Position numbers and translations under genes: made by a program. Positions 8,615 through 18,260 of a stretch of 64,000 nt of DNA are shown here, piece after piece (the stretch's first letter is position 1; every line of letters begins with the position of its first letter). This stretch comes from Henriciella sp. (lineage in GTDB: Bacteria; Pseudomonadota; Alphaproteobacteria; Caulobacterales; Hyphomonadaceae). Where the stretch lies: assembly GCA_013213785.1 (NCBI GenBank), contig JABSPZ010000007.1, forward strand, positions 186,001-250,000, read 5' to 3'. Under the pieces are notes generated by a model. That model did not search any database. It was given only the letters and a program-made list of their open reading frames with translations, and was not told the DNA's origin.

Positions 8615-9477
8615 GCGGCTTGGCGTAATCCTTTCACGGCTTCTTCAACCTCATCAAAAGATGGGCGCACCCTGGCCGGGGCGTGGCGACGAGCAACCTC
8701 GACGCAAATATTGATTGGGTTTTTGTGCAGGCTCGAGACGAGAACTTCGCCAATCATCGAGTAGAACATGTGCTCTTCGTTGCGGGTATGAGCGACCTTG
8801 GTCGCGAACGGGCCAACGACACCGTAAGCCAAGAAAACTCCGAGGAACGTTCCGACGAGCGCGCCCCCAATCATCCCCCCAAGAACTTCTGGTGGCTTAT
8901 CAATCGAGGCCATGGTTTTGATAACACCCAAAACCGCCGCAACAATCCCAAGCGCTGGCAGCGCGTCGGCCATGTTCTTGAGCGCGTGCGAACCATGTAG
9001 GCGCTCTTCAGAAAGCGCTTCGAGATGCTTCTCGAGCAGCTCTTCGACCTGGTGAACATCATCGAAGTTCATGATCATCGAACGGATCGTGTCGCAGATC
9101 ATTTCAATCGCTTCGTGGTCTTTCAGAATCTTCGGGTACTTTTGGAAAATCGCTGACTCATTCGGCGCCTCGATGTGGGCTTCGATATCAACGGGGTTCT
9201 CTTTCAGGATCGTCAGCAGCTCTGTCATCATGCAGAGCAGGTCCTGGTAATCTTGCTTCTTCCATTTCGGGCCAGCGACTGCGGCGCCAAGGTCGCCAGC
9301 GGTGTGCTTAATCGTGGACATGTCGTTCGCGGCCAAGAACGCACCTGTTGCCGCGCCGCCGATCATCATCATCTCGAACGGGAGAGACTTTAGAATGATA
9401 CTCATCTTACCCCCGGCAAGGATGTACCCGCCGAAGACCATCACCATGGTCACTACCAAACCTAATATCGCGTTCAC
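8611..9477 (-). CDS. motA: Flagellar stator protein MotA
   Basis: Proton-channel subunit of the flagellar motor with four membrane segments (about residues 3-22, 30-48, 170-192 and 200-222) and a large cytoplasmic loop. The 288 residues match the longer proteobacterial MotA type. Conserved stretches include ALPALGIVAAVLGVIKTM and GGALVGTFLGVFLAYG. GTG start at 9475-9477 with AGGAG upstream. motB is not adjacent on the same strand; it lies divergently at 10563, beyond fliM. Confidence 0.95.
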   Translation of the reverse strand: MNAILGLVVTMVMVFGGYILAGGKMSIILKSLPFEMMMIGGAATGAFLAANDMSTIKHTAGDLGAAVAGPKWKKQDYQDLLCMMTELLTILKENPVDIEAHIEAPNESAIFQKYPKILKDHEAIEMICDTIRSMIMNFDDVHQVEELLEKHLEALSEERLHGSHALKNMADALPALGIVAAVLGVIKTMASIDKPPEVLGGMIGGALVGTFLGVFLAYGVVGPFATKVAHTRNEEHMFYSMIGEVLVSSLHKNPINICVEVARRHAPARVRPSFDEVEEAVKGLRQAA

Positions 9478-9514
9478 CGGTACTCTCCTTTTAACCCGAA
9501 CTCACCCATCATGA

Positions 9515-10405
9515 TCATGCCGCCGTCATCTCTTGGACGAACTCGGGATCGATCTCTGATGTCAGCTTCACAGCGCGCTGATGCTTCCAAACACCAAGCT
9601 CTGCCATTGCAATATCAACAGGACCGTCCACGGTTTTCGCGGACACAATAAGTTTCGATCGATCGGTGCCCGGAAGCGTCAGAACACTTCCGCTTTCGAG
9701 GCGCGCGCATTCGGCGACACTCATCGGCAAACGATCAATAATGATTTCGAGATTGACGCTGGAGTTTTGGACCAACGGTTCATCTAAGCTTGGCGGCGTT
9801 TCAACCTCTTCGGACGGCGCATTCGCAATCCCGTCTTCTGAAGAGGCCATCGCCTCAGCGATTGTTTTGTCGAGCTTTAGTGCCACGCCAACGCGCACCG
9901 CCTGCCCTTCAATATCGCTAAGGTAATATACAAGGAGACAATTGCCTTCGACCGAAAGGTTTTCGAACGGGATGCAAGCCGGTGGCTCGCCCTCGTCTTC
10001 AACCATGCCGAACGCGCGTGCGGTCGACTCGCCAAGCGCTTTTGCTGGAGCCTCTAAGAGCAATTGCAAAAACAGTTGCGGCGCTTCTGTCAAAGCAGCT
10101 GGATCTTGATCTAATTTGCCAGCAGCCACGCGCGCGGCAATTAAGTTATCAATAGAGACACCAACGATAAAATCGTCGGACTCACTTTGGAATCCATAAA
10201 GGTAAGCGCCAAAAAGATCATCTGGGAGGGCGGCGCCGCGGCAAACCTCGCGCGACTGCAGTCTGACTTTATTTTCCCCGCCTAAAACATCGTCGAGCCA
10301 AGCCGCAATGGTGGCTTCGAGCGTTAGCCAGAACGTCCGGTTCTGCAACACTTTCGGCGGCAAACCGCCGCTCGATTCAAGCTTTTTCCGAAGAACGGAC
10401 GTCAA
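9515..10405 (-). CDS. fliM: FliM-like flagellar switch protein
   Basis: Probable C-ring switch protein of 296 residues. The C-terminal 90 residues form a SpoA domain (NLEIIIDRLPMSVAECARLE and SGSVLTLPGTDRSKLIVSAK), preceded by a divergent CheC-like middle domain with an acidic linker around residue 195. The N-terminal CheY-binding motif of enterobacterial FliM (EIDALL-like) is not visible. Linkage to motA and the separate fliN at 18253 favour FliM, as in the rhizobial motA-fliM neighbourhood. TTG start at 10403-10405 after AGGGG. It heads the leftward operon running to 3711. Confidence 0.75.
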   Translation of the reverse strand: MTSVLRKKLESSGGLPPKVLQNRTFWLTLEATIAAWLDDVLGGENKVRLQSREVCRGAALPDDLFGAYLYGFQSESDDFIVGVSIDNLIAARVAAGKLDQDPAALTEAPQLFLQLLLEAPAKALGESTARAFGMVEDEGEPPACIPFENLSVEGNCLLVYYLSDIEGQAVRVGVALKLDKTIAEAMASSEDGIANAPSEEVETPPSLDEPLVQNSSVNLEIIIDRLPMSVAECARLESGSVLTLPGTDRSKLIVSAKTVDGPVDIAMAELGVWKHQRAVKLTSEIDPEFVQEMTAA

Positions 10406-10562
10406 AATATACCCCTAGTGGATCACGCAATCTCTCCATTTAAAATTGAATTTTTATGTGAATAAAACGTTATCGCCGCCGAAAAAATCGCCGTGTGGTT
10501 GTATTAAGGAAATTTACCTTACTTTGCTAATCCAGGCTCACTGAACAAAACGGGTGTGCGTT
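10406..10562. promoter_or_regulatory. Divergent promoter region fliM / motB
   Basis: AT-rich gap between the leftward fliM-motA operon and motB. It contains an imperfect 17-base palindrome at 10505-10521 (TAAGG, AT-rich centre, CCTTA) that could be an operator. No convincing sigma-54 element was found by eye. Confidence 0.4.
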
Positions 10563-11405
10563 ATGGCTGCAGATGGTGCTTCTGGACTTGCTCCAATCAT
10601 TATTAAGAAGAAGAAAAAAGTCGTTGGCGGCGGCCACCATGGCGGCGCCTGGAAAGTGGCTTATGCGGACTTCGTGACCGCGATGATGGCGTTCTTCCTG
10701 CTGATGTGGCTCCTTAACGCAACCACTGAGGAACAGCGCAAAGGTATCGCGGACTATTTCAACCCGACCATTCCTGTCAGCCGAATTTCTGGCGGTGGCT
10801 CAGACGGCCTCAACGGCTCTTCTATCTTTACAGAGCAGACCTACGCCCAGAAAGGCACCGGCGCGACACGTGATGCGACTGCGGGCAGCCCTTCAACCTC
10901 TAAAACGGGTGAGCCTGACGAAGATAGTTTGGCACAAGCAGAGGCAGATATCGTCGAGCAGTTGCAGCTGGCGATCAGCCAAGAAGCGCCGCTTCTGAAC
11001 GAGCATATCCAAGTGAAACTGTCTCCAGAAGGCATTGTCATGGAACTGGTCGACTCTGACGATGTTCCCCTCTTCCCCCGTGGCGGCAGTGTTGCGACAC
11101 CTTTGCTGACGGACCTTATCCAAACGGTGACCAAGTCATTCAATGCGTTCGGCAACTCTGTTAAAGTTGTTGGTCATACAGATTCAGCTGTCTTCAGAAA
11201 CGCGAACGGGTTCGATAACTGGGATCTCTCTGCAGAGCGCGCCAATGTCGCCCGACGCTTGATGATGGAAGCTGGCTTCCCCGCAAATCGAATTCAGGAA
11301 GTCTCTGGTCGCGCGGACACAGACTTGCTCGTCAAAGATGATCCGTATGCGGCACAAAACCGCCGGATCTCGATTACTCTGCTGAAGCAAGAGATTAGTG
11401 GTTAA
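10563..11405 (+). CDS. motB: Flagellar stator protein MotB
   Basis: Stator subunit that anchors MotA to peptidoglycan. A short basic N-terminus with KKKKKVVGGGHHGGAWK precedes the single membrane helix YADFVTAMMAFFLLMWLL, containing the channel aspartate. The C-terminal OmpA-like peptidoglycan-binding domain (residues about 165-280) has VVGHTDS, NWDLSAERANVARRL and NRRISITLL. ATG at 10563 is chosen; a GTG nine bases upstream is possible. It stands alone, divergent from fliM-motA. Confidence 0.95.
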   Translation: MAADGASGLAPIIIKKKKKVVGGGHHGGAWKVAYADFVTAMMAFFLLMWLLNATTEEQRKGIADYFNPTIPVSRISGGGSDGLNGSSIFTEQTYAQKGTGATRDATAGSPSTSKTGEPDEDSLAQAEADIVEQLQLAISQEAPLLNEHIQVKLSPEGIVMELVDSDDVPLFPRGGSVATPLLTDLIQTVTKSFNAFGNSVKVVGHTDSAVFRNANGFDNWDLSAERANVARRLMMEAGFPANRIQEVSGRADTDLLVKDDPYAAQNRRISITLLKQEISG

Positions 11406-11472
11406 GCGCCCTACACCGTCTATTAACCAATGATTTCTACTTTCGGTTGCATCGACTGCAGGAGCAACCGAC

Positions 11473-12777
11473 ATGAGTATAACATCATCTTTGAATGCGG
11501 CCGTCAGCGGCCTGAACGCTAACGCCACCCGTCTCGCAACAATTTCCGACAATTTGGCGAACTCTGAAACGTTTGGATACAAACGGAGTGACGTCGACTT
11601 CTCGAGTATGGTGCTCGAGCAACGTAACTCGACTTATTCCGCGGGCGGCGTGAATGTCGATGCGTTTAAAGATGTTCGCGCGATTGGATCGCTGATCTCA
11701 ACTGGAAATGCGACCGATATCGCGGTTGCTGGCCGCGGCTTGGTCCCGGTCACCGACTTGCAGGGCACGACCCTTACTGGTGATGATCGCGACCTTATGC
11801 TCCTGCCAACCGGATCTTTCTCTGCAGATCAGAACGGCAACCTGCGCACACAGAGCGGCAAATACCTCCTCGGTTGGCCCGCTGACAGTGCCGGTGATGT
11901 TGGCAGCGTAAGCCGCAACAGTGGCGGCAGCCTTCAGCCGGTGAATATTTCAACATCACAGTTCGTTGCGGCCCCGACAGGCCGGATTGAAGTCGACATT
12001 AACCTTCCGGCTGATGCGACCCAAGCTGGCGGCCCTACCGGCGCTTACTCGCTACCGATTGAGTATTATGACAATCTCGGTCGTGCCCAGAATGTCCGGC
12101 TTGAGTTTACGCCAGTGGTTCCAGCGACGGGTTCCAGTAATGAATGGAATGTCCAAATCTTTGATGATGCGGGCGACCCTCTCGTTTCAGTTGGTGACTT
12201 TAATGTGACCTTCCTCGACACGACTGCGAATGGCGGCCAAATAGACGCGGTAACCGCATCTGGCGGCGCGACATACGCGAACGCCACGGGATTGGTCTCG
12301 ATCAACCTTCAACATGGCCCAGTCGATATCTTCATCGGCCGACCAAGCGACACGAGCGGGATCACGCAGCTCTCGGCTGCCTTTTCACCAAACTCAGTGA
12401 CCAAAGACGGCGCCCCAACTGGTGATCTACAGTCGGTCGAGATTGATGATCGAGGATTCCTGCAAGCCATTTATGACACGGGCTTTCGTCGGAGTCTGTA
12501 TCAAATCCCAATCGCTGACGTTCCGAATATGGACGGTCTGATTGCACGCGACGGCCAGGCTTTCAGCATTTCTGCTCAGAGTGGTGACATGTATCTGTGG
12601 GATGCAGGCACCGGCCCTGTTGGCGGGATTTCAGGCTTCTCCTTGATGGAGTCGACTGTGGATATCGCAGCTGAGCTGACAGACCTCATCGAGACGCAGC
12701 GCGCTTACTCTTCGAGTGCGAAGATTGTGCAAACCGTAGATGAGATGTTGCAAGAAACAACCAACCTCAAACGATAA
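11473..12777 (+). CDS. flgE: Flagellar hook protein FlgE
   Basis: Hook subunit, 434 residues. The N-terminus is SLNAAVSGLNANATRLATIS followed by DNLANSETFGYK, the centre contains TDIAVAGRGLVPV, and the C-terminus has SGFSLMESTVDIAAELTDLI and ETQRAYSSSAKIVQTVDEML. These mark a hook protein as opposed to a rod protein. The ATG at 11473 is preceded by AGGAG; the ribosome site is within a possible hairpin (GGTTGC / GCAACC). Confidence 0.95.
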   Translation: MSITSSLNAAVSGLNANATRLATISDNLANSETFGYKRSDVDFSSMVLEQRNSTYSAGGVNVDAFKDVRAIGSLISTGNATDIAVAGRGLVPVTDLQGTTLTGDDRDLMLLPTGSFSADQNGNLRTQSGKYLLGWPADSAGDVGSVSRNSGGSLQPVNISTSQFVAAPTGRIEVDINLPADATQAGGPTGAYSLPIEYYDNLGRAQNVRLEFTPVVPATGSSNEWNVQIFDDAGDPLVSVGDFNVTFLDTTANGGQIDAVTASGGATYANATGLVSINLQHGPVDIFIGRPSDTSGITQLSAAFSPNSVTKDGAPTGDLQSVEIDDRGFLQAIYDTGFRRSLYQIPIADVPNMDGLIARDGQAFSISAQSGDMYLWDAGTGPVGGISGFSLMESTVDIAAELTDLIETQRAYSSSAKIVQTVDEMLQETTNLKR

Positions 12778-12805
12778 CGCTTAGTCCGCCAAGAAGGCAC
12801 ATGAC

Positions 12806-14254
12806 GTGAGCATTACATCTGCCATCCAATCCGCCCGGTCTGGGTTAGACGTCATTGGTATGCGTGCCGATCTGGTCGCTACCAATGTCGCTAACGCCAC
12901 CACGCCAGGATATGTCCGCCGATCTTTGACGGTCAGCGAGACAATCCTCGGCAATCAAACCTCAGGCGTTCAGGTTATTAGTGTTGATCGATCTCAGAAC
13001 GAGATCCTCACGGCGGAACGCAGAAATCTATCCAGCGATCTCGCGCAAGCCGATATACTCAGCACGCGCTGGGGGTCGCTCTCACAACGTGTCGGTGATG
13101 ACATCGACTCTTCCGCGCTGTTCCAAAATTTAAACTCTTTGCAGGCCGCAATTGACGAGGCGGTCCTCAGCCCAGAATCGACAAATCACGCCAATACAGT
13201 CGTCCAATCAGCGAACAATTTGGTGCAAGAGTTTAACGCCCTGTCTGATTTGATCACCCAAGAGCGCTGGCGCGCGGAGGGTGACATTCAAGAGGGCGTC
13301 ACGATCGTCAATCGGTCGCTCCAGCAAGTGGAGCAACTGAACAAACAAATTTCCGGCATAGATCGCACAACTGCGCAGGCCGCTGCTCTGTTTGATGAGC
13401 GCGCGCGCATTGTGGATCAGATTGCTGAATATCTTCCCGTGCAAACGGTTGATGGCCCGAGTGGGACAGTCGACGTGCTCACGGTTGAAGGCGTTTTCTT
13501 GCTCGCTGGAACGGCCCGCGAGATTGAGTTTAATCAGTCCAACGCAATTGGCCCGAACATCACTTTGGGCAACGGCTTATTGTCTGGGATCTCAGTGGAT
13601 GGCGTCGACATCACGCCCGGCGCCAATGCTTACGGCGCGGTCTCGAGTGGTAAGTTTGGGGCCTTATTCACCCTTCGCGACACAGACCTGCCAACCTTAA
13701 GCGCGCAGCTTGATGTCATGGCACAGGACCTCATCAATCGGTTCACCGACCCTGCTGTAGATCCAACGCTTACACTCGGGGATCCTGGACTATTCCTCGA
13801 CACGAACGCAGCTGCAGGCGACGGCGTTGCTGGCCGTTTGCAGTTAAATGCCCTCGTAGATCCTGATCGCGGCGGCGCTGTTTGGCGCTTGCGTGACGGG
13901 CTTGGCGCCGTTGCGCCTGGCCCGCCAGGTGACAATACGATCCTGAGCAATCTCTCAGGCGCCTTTGATACGGTTAGCAATATCAGCGTGCCCGGATTGC
14001 AAGGCGGCTTCGTCTATTCTGATCTCGTCGCACAGATTGGCTCGTTGACCGGGCAACAACGCATCCAAAACGAGTCCGTTCTATCGTCGATTTCACTTCA
14101 GTATCAGACCATTCAGGAAGCCGAAGCGAACGAAACCGGCGTGGATATCGAAACTGAGATGCAAGACCTGCTGATCATCGAGCAGGCCTATGCTGCCAAC
14201 GCACGTGTGATCCAAGCCGCCAGTCAGATGCTCACCGAACTGATGGATATCTAA
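12806..14254 (+). CDS. flgK: Flagellar hook-associated protein FlgK (HAP1)
   Basis: First hook-filament junction protein, 482 residues. The N-terminus has SITSAIQSARSGLDVIGMRA and VATNVANATTPGYVRR; the C-terminal helix has TGVDIETEMQDLLIIEQAYA. GTG start at 12806, shortly downstream of flgE. It is followed by flgL after 4 bases, the usual flgK-flgL pairing. Confidence 0.95.
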   Translation: MSITSAIQSARSGLDVIGMRADLVATNVANATTPGYVRRSLTVSETILGNQTSGVQVISVDRSQNEILTAERRNLSSDLAQADILSTRWGSLSQRVGDDIDSSALFQNLNSLQAAIDEAVLSPESTNHANTVVQSANNLVQEFNALSDLITQERWRAEGDIQEGVTIVNRSLQQVEQLNKQISGIDRTTAQAAALFDERARIVDQIAEYLPVQTVDGPSGTVDVLTVEGVFLLAGTAREIEFNQSNAIGPNITLGNGLLSGISVDGVDITPGANAYGAVSSGKFGALFTLRDTDLPTLSAQLDVMAQDLINRFTDPAVDPTLTLGDPGLFLDTNAAAGDGVAGRLQLNALVDPDRGGAVWRLRDGLGAVAPGPPGDNTILSNLSGAFDTVSNISVPGLQGGFVYSDLVAQIGSLTGQQRIQNESVLSSISLQYQTIQEAEANETGVDIETEMQDLLIIEQAYAANARVIQAASQMLTELMDI

Positions 14255-14258
14255 GCCA

Positions 14259-15236
14259 ATGAACTCGCTCTCTCTCAACGGTTTTCTCAACGCCTCAGTG
14301 CTCAATAGCGTGTCCACGCTCAAGGACAGGATTGCGGCGAGCGCGCAAGAAGCGACATCGGGTCTTCAATCAGATCTGGTCGGTCACTTAAAAGGCCGAA
14401 TTGACCAAGCTTTGTTGAGCGACCAGGCGATCAAGGAAAACACGGCCGAGCAGGCACGGATTGATCTGCGCAATATCCGCTTGGACATCACTGATAATAC
14501 ACTGACATCCCTGCGCGACCTCACCGAGGGCCTCACCCTGGAAATGCAAAGCGCGATGGGGGTCTCCGACCAACCGCGGCAAAACGCTGTAGCAACTGAA
14601 GCCAAAGAAGCTCTTACAGAAGCGCTCTCACGCCTCAATGTCCGCCATGGCGAGCGATTCTTGTTCTCTGGTGATGCAACGGCGACGCCGCCCTTCGCAG
14701 ACGCTGATGCCTTGCTCCTAGACCTGACCAATATCGGCATTACCGCCACGGATGAGGCGGACTTTGCGGCGCAAGTTCAAGCTTATTTTGATGATCCGGT
14801 CGGCGGGTTTCAGACGACTTTTTATCAGGGCACCCAGACGGCGAGCGATCCTGATGCGGTTCTGGCCAACCAGGCTGGATTTGCTGAGATGTTTCAAGGT
14901 CTCGCAATCTTGGCTCTGTCAAACACGAGTGAGAACCAACCGTTTGCCCGGGCGGGCACCCCTGCCCTAGATCAAGCCCTTTCGCGGCTCGAAGGCGCGC
15001 GGACAGCCCTTGTCGACATTCAAGCAGGTGTTGGTATTCGCCAAACCAGTCTGCAGGACCAACAAGCTGTTCTATCACGGGAAGAGACTTTGCTCGCCGC
15101 GGCATTCCTCGATCTCGCTGGTAAAGACCAGTATGAGGCTGCCACTGAATTGCGAGAGCTCGAAGCCAATCTCGAGGCTTCTTACTTGCTCACGTCTCGC
15201 CTCTCGAACCTCTCGCTCCTCAACTATCTGAGATAA
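14259..15236 (+). CDS. flgL: Flagellar hook-associated protein FlgL (HAP3)
   Basis: Second hook-filament junction protein, 325 residues, flagellin-like at both ends. The N-terminal helix includes ISASAQEATSGLQSD-like sequence and the region LNVRHGERFLFSGDATATPP matches the FlgL D1 signature (FSG). The C-terminal helix runs through GVGIRQTSLQDQQAVLSREE to LLTSRLSNLSLLNYL. Four bases separate it from flgK and three from flgI. Confidence 0.88.
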   Translation: MNSLSLNGFLNASVLNSVSTLKDRIAASAQEATSGLQSDLVGHLKGRIDQALLSDQAIKENTAEQARIDLRNIRLDITDNTLTSLRDLTEGLTLEMQSAMGVSDQPRQNAVATEAKEALTEALSRLNVRHGERFLFSGDATATPPFADADALLLDLTNIGITATDEADFAAQVQAYFDDPVGGFQTTFYQGTQTASDPDAVLANQAGFAEMFQGLAILALSNTSENQPFARAGTPALDQALSRLEGARTALVDIQAGVGIRQTSLQDQQAVLSREETLLAAAFLDLAGKDQYEAATELRELEANLEASYLLTSRLSNLSLLNYLR

Positions 15237-15239
15237 TTT

Positions 15240-16349
15240 ATGCGCTTTCTGACCTCACTTCTGAGCTTTGCTGTCTTATTCACCTTGGCAGCCGCACCAA
15301 TTGCGCAATCGCAAACGAAGCTCCGCGATATTCTGGACATTGAAGGCGTCCGAAGCAATGATCTGGTGGGCTACGGGATTGTGGTCGGCCTTAACGGCAC
15401 CGGCGATTCTGTCCGAAACTCTCCGTTTACGGAGGATTCGCTTTCGAACATGTTGGAACGGCTCGGCGTTAACGTGCAGGGCGAAGATATTCGGCCGAAC
15501 AATGTGGCCGCTGTTTTGGTGACAGCCACGCTCCCGGCGTTTGCGAGAAGCGGCTCAAGCATAGACGTCTCTGTGGCGTCGATCGGGGATGCCGGCAGCC
15601 TTGAAGGCGGCACGCTCATCCTCACTCCGCTGCGCGGCGCCGATAGCCAAGTCTATGCGGTGGCGCAAGGCAGCGTGATGGTCAGCGGTTTGAACGTAGA
15701 AACCCCAGGCGCCCGCGATACAGTCGGGACACCAACATCCGGCTCGGTGCCCAGCGGCGCGATGGTTGAGCGTGAGATCGGCTTTGATTTCAACTCTCAA
15801 GACAGCCTGACCCTCGCCCTGCAAACGCCAGACTTCACGACGGCTGCACGGGTTGAGAACATCATCAACACAGCGCTGGGCGGTCCTGTTGCCTATATGC
15901 GAGACCCTGGCACGATTGAGCTCAATATCGGCGCGACGGATGGCTCACCTGCGCGCATCCTTGCAGCCATCGAGAACCTACCGATCCAAGTTGAGACGCC
16001 AGCTCGCATCGTTATTGATGAGAAGTCTGGCACCATCGTCCTTGGGCAAGATGTGACCATTTCTCAAGTCGCGATTGCGCAAGGTAATATCTCTATCCGC
16101 GTGCGTGAAAACCCGGTTGTGGTTCAACCTAATCCATTTGCGGAAGGGGAAACCATTGTCCTGCCGCGCACAGACATTGAGGTCGGCCAAACGGGCAATC
16201 AGAACATCGCTCTGCTCAATTCGAACACGACACTGTCTGAACTTATCGATGGCTTAAACGCCCTCGGCGTCCGCCCGCAAGAAATGGCGGACATTATCCG
16301 CACCATGAAAATGGCGGGCGCGATTCATGCCGAACTCGTGGTTCGGTAG
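15240..16349 (+). CDS. flgI: Flagellar P-ring protein FlgI
   Basis: Periplasmic P-ring subunit, 369 residues. A signal peptide (residues 1-24) is followed by the conserved run LRDILDIEGVRSNDLVGYGI, then GLNGTGDS, NVAAVLVTATLPAFARSGS and the C-terminal ALNALGVRPQEMADIIRTMK. It follows flgL by 3 bases, so flgK-flgL-flgI probably form one transcript. In Caulobacter flgI precedes cheL-flbY, which here lie 14 kb away. Confidence 0.97.
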   Translation: MRFLTSLLSFAVLFTLAAAPIAQSQTKLRDILDIEGVRSNDLVGYGIVVGLNGTGDSVRNSPFTEDSLSNMLERLGVNVQGEDIRPNNVAAVLVTATLPAFARSGSSIDVSVASIGDAGSLEGGTLILTPLRGADSQVYAVAQGSVMVSGLNVETPGARDTVGTPTSGSVPSGAMVEREIGFDFNSQDSLTLALQTPDFTTAARVENIINTALGGPVAYMRDPGTIELNIGATDGSPARILAAIENLPIQVETPARIVIDEKSGTIVLGQDVTISQVAIAQGNISIRVRENPVVVQPNPFAEGETIVLPRTDIEVGQTGNQNIALLNSNTTLSELIDGLNALGVRPQEMADIIRTMKMAGAIHAELVVR

Positions 16350-16376
16350 GCTTCTAAAAAAGCGGAATTGGAAATG

Positions 16377-16400
16377 GCGCGCTGGTAAGCTCTAGCGCGC
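16377..16400. terminator. Hairpin between convergent flgI and fliG
   Basis: Seven-base inverted repeat (GCGCGCT / AGCGCGC) with a 10-base loop in the short gap between two convergent operons. It could terminate both, though no long T-run is present on either strand. Confidence 0.45.
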
Positions 16401-17477
16401 TTATTCTTCTTCCTCTTCAGGGCGCTCCAGCATGATCAAACCATCGCGCTTCATCGCCATAATCTTCATCAGGAAGTCTTTCTGGACTTGCTCTGCTGCC
16501 TCGGCATTTAGAGATTTCATCATGCCCAGATCATCACGAATTCCGTCCGCCATCCGGTTCGAGATATTGCTGAGGAAATAGTCGCAAACCTCTTTATACT
16601 CGCTCTCCAAGACCTTCATCAGCTGAAGCAGGAATTCTTGATCCAACTCTTTGAACAGCACCGGCACATAGTTCCGGTTCAGCATGGTCGGAATATCAAC
16701 CAGTTCAAACATACCTTTTTGGATCGCGTCGACCTTCTCTGCGTGTTTCTCAGAGACGTGTCCCATCAGGGACTCGCGGCGTTCATTCGGCATCAGGCTC
16801 AGGATCTCTCCAACGCCCTGCAGCTGCGCATCGCCGTCATCTTCGTCTTCCTCGGGTGCGAGCAAGAACTCCATGCGAACCATGCGCGCCACGACCGCAT
16901 CGATTTCATAGGAAGGCGGCGGTGGATTGACCATTTCGCTCAAGACTTTCGATTGCTGGCCCTCTTCAAGCAGACAAATCAACTCTGAACAGAGCGTCGC
17001 GTCCAGATTACGCAAGATCAGACCCACGATGTTTGGTGTGAGGCCGGACAGATACTTGGCGATGTGGGCGGGCTCACGTTTCGAAAAAGTGTCCCAGAGG
17101 CGGCTAAAGTCTTCTTTGTTTTCCGGCTCTGGTAGCTGGTCTTCCAGGTTTTCTTCTTGCGTGCCGTAGATTACGCTTAGACGCGAATCATCCAGCAGGC
17201 TTTCCATAAGCTGCCGAGACGTTTCCGTTCCACCACGCAATGAGCCACTAGAGCTTCGCAGATGCCCGAGAAAATCCATCACGATCTCAATTAATTGCTC
17301 ACGCGGGAGATAGTTGATGGTCTCTAAGGCGGCCGCAACGTTCGCTATGGCTTGGTCGTCCAACCGGTCGACAATCGGCTTTGCAGCCTCTTCGCCTAGG
17401 ACGGCAATAACGACCGCCGCGCGCTGGGACGCGGTGATGTGCTGTGTGCTCTTAGAGTTGGATTGAGCGTTCGACAC
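16401..17477 (-). CDS. fliG: Flagellar motor switch protein FliG
   Basis: C-ring protein that contacts MotA and transmits torque, 358 residues. N-terminal helical domain with ASQRAAVVIAVLGEEAAKPI, middle armadillo-like part, and C-terminal motor domain with the torque helix region ELDQEFLLQLMKVLESEYKE and NISNRMADGIRDDL. GTG start at 17475-17477 immediately after the fliP stop codon, with no gap. In most bacteria fliG follows fliF; here it is the last gene of fliF-flbE-fliN-fliP-fliG. Confidence 0.93.
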   Translation of the reverse strand: MSNAQSNSKSTQHITASQRAAVVIAVLGEEAAKPIVDRLDDQAIANVAAALETINYLPREQLIEIVMDFLGHLRSSSGSLRGGTETSRQLMESLLDDSRLSVIYGTQEENLEDQLPEPENKEDFSRLWDTFSKREPAHIAKYLSGLTPNIVGLILRNLDATLCSELICLLEEGQQSKVLSEMVNPPPPSYEIDAVVARMVRMEFLLAPEEDEDDGDAQLQGVGEILSLMPNERRESLMGHVSEKHAEKVDAIQKGMFELVDIPTMLNRNYVPVLFKELDQEFLLQLMKVLESEYKEVCDYFLSNISNRMADGIRDDLGMMKSLNAEAAEQVQKDFLMKIMAMKRDGLIMLERPEEEEE

Positions 17478-18260
17478 TTAAGCATATCCTCTCAACAAGG
17501 CTTCGGTGATCTTCAACCACCCATCCGCCAGAACAAAGAAACCGAGTTTGAATGGCAGCGAGACCACAGTCGGTGGAACCATCATCATACCCACCGCCAT
17601 GAGCACGGACGCCACGACCAAGTCGATGATCATAAAGGGCATGAAAATCACAAATCCAATTTGAAACGCGTGCTTGATCTCTGACAGCATGAACGAGGTC
17701 GCGAGCAGCGAGAAAGAGTGCTCCTCCTCCGGTCCAACTGGACGATTGAGCGCGTCAGAGAGAACAAACAAGGCTTCAGGATCGGTCCGGCGCATCATGA
17801 ATTCGCGGAACGGTTCCGTCGTTAGCTGCCAAGCTTGTTGCTCGGTAAGGCCGCCTTCAATGTAGGGGGACAAGCCTTCCGTCCAGGACTGCATGAAGAC
17901 CGGTTCCATGATGAAGAAGGTCAAGAACATGGCGAGCGCCATGATCATCATATTCGGCGGGGCTTGCTGCACGCCAAGCGCTTGCCGCAAGATTGAGAAC
18001 ACGATCACCATAAACGGCAAACACGTGACCATCATTGCGATGCCTGGGACCAAACTCAGAATAGTGACGAATAGGAAAAGCTGGACGACTGTGCCGCTGA
18101 GGCCCTGCCCATCGCCGAGTAGACCGCCTAAGGGTCCAGCCGCTTGATCGGGCACCACTTGCGCAAAAGCCGCCCCGGTGAGGGCGGTCATGGCAAGGGT
18201 TAAAACAAGAAGAGAGCGCCAGAAAAGGCTCTGCCAGCTCATCACGGGCAGGCTAGCCAT
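17478..18260 (-). CDS. fliP: Flagellar export gate protein FliP
   Basis: Core membrane component of the flagellar type III export gate, 260 residues. Signal sequence followed by several membrane helices; conserved pieces are FVTILSLVPGIAMMVTCLPF, RQALGVQQAPPNMMIMALAM, LLATSFMLSEIKHAFQIGF and DLVVASVLMAVGMMMVPP. The ATG at 18258-18260 overlaps the fliN stop by 8 bases (ATGGCTAG); an upstream start at 18296 is less likely because it lies inside fliN. fliQ and fliR are not nearby. Confidence 0.93.
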   Translation of the reverse strand: MASLPVMSWQSLFWRSLLVLTLAMTALTGAAFAQVVPDQAAGPLGGLLGDGQGLSGTVVQLFLFVTILSLVPGIAMMVTCLPFMVIVFSILRQALGVQQAPPNMMIMALAMFLTFFIMEPVFMQSWTEGLSPYIEGGLTEQQAWQLTTEPFREFMMRRTDPEALFVLSDALNRPVGPEEEHSFSLLATSFMLSEIKHAFQIGFVIFMPFMIIDLVVASVLMAVGMMMVPPTVVSLPFKLGFFVLADGWLKITEALLRGYA

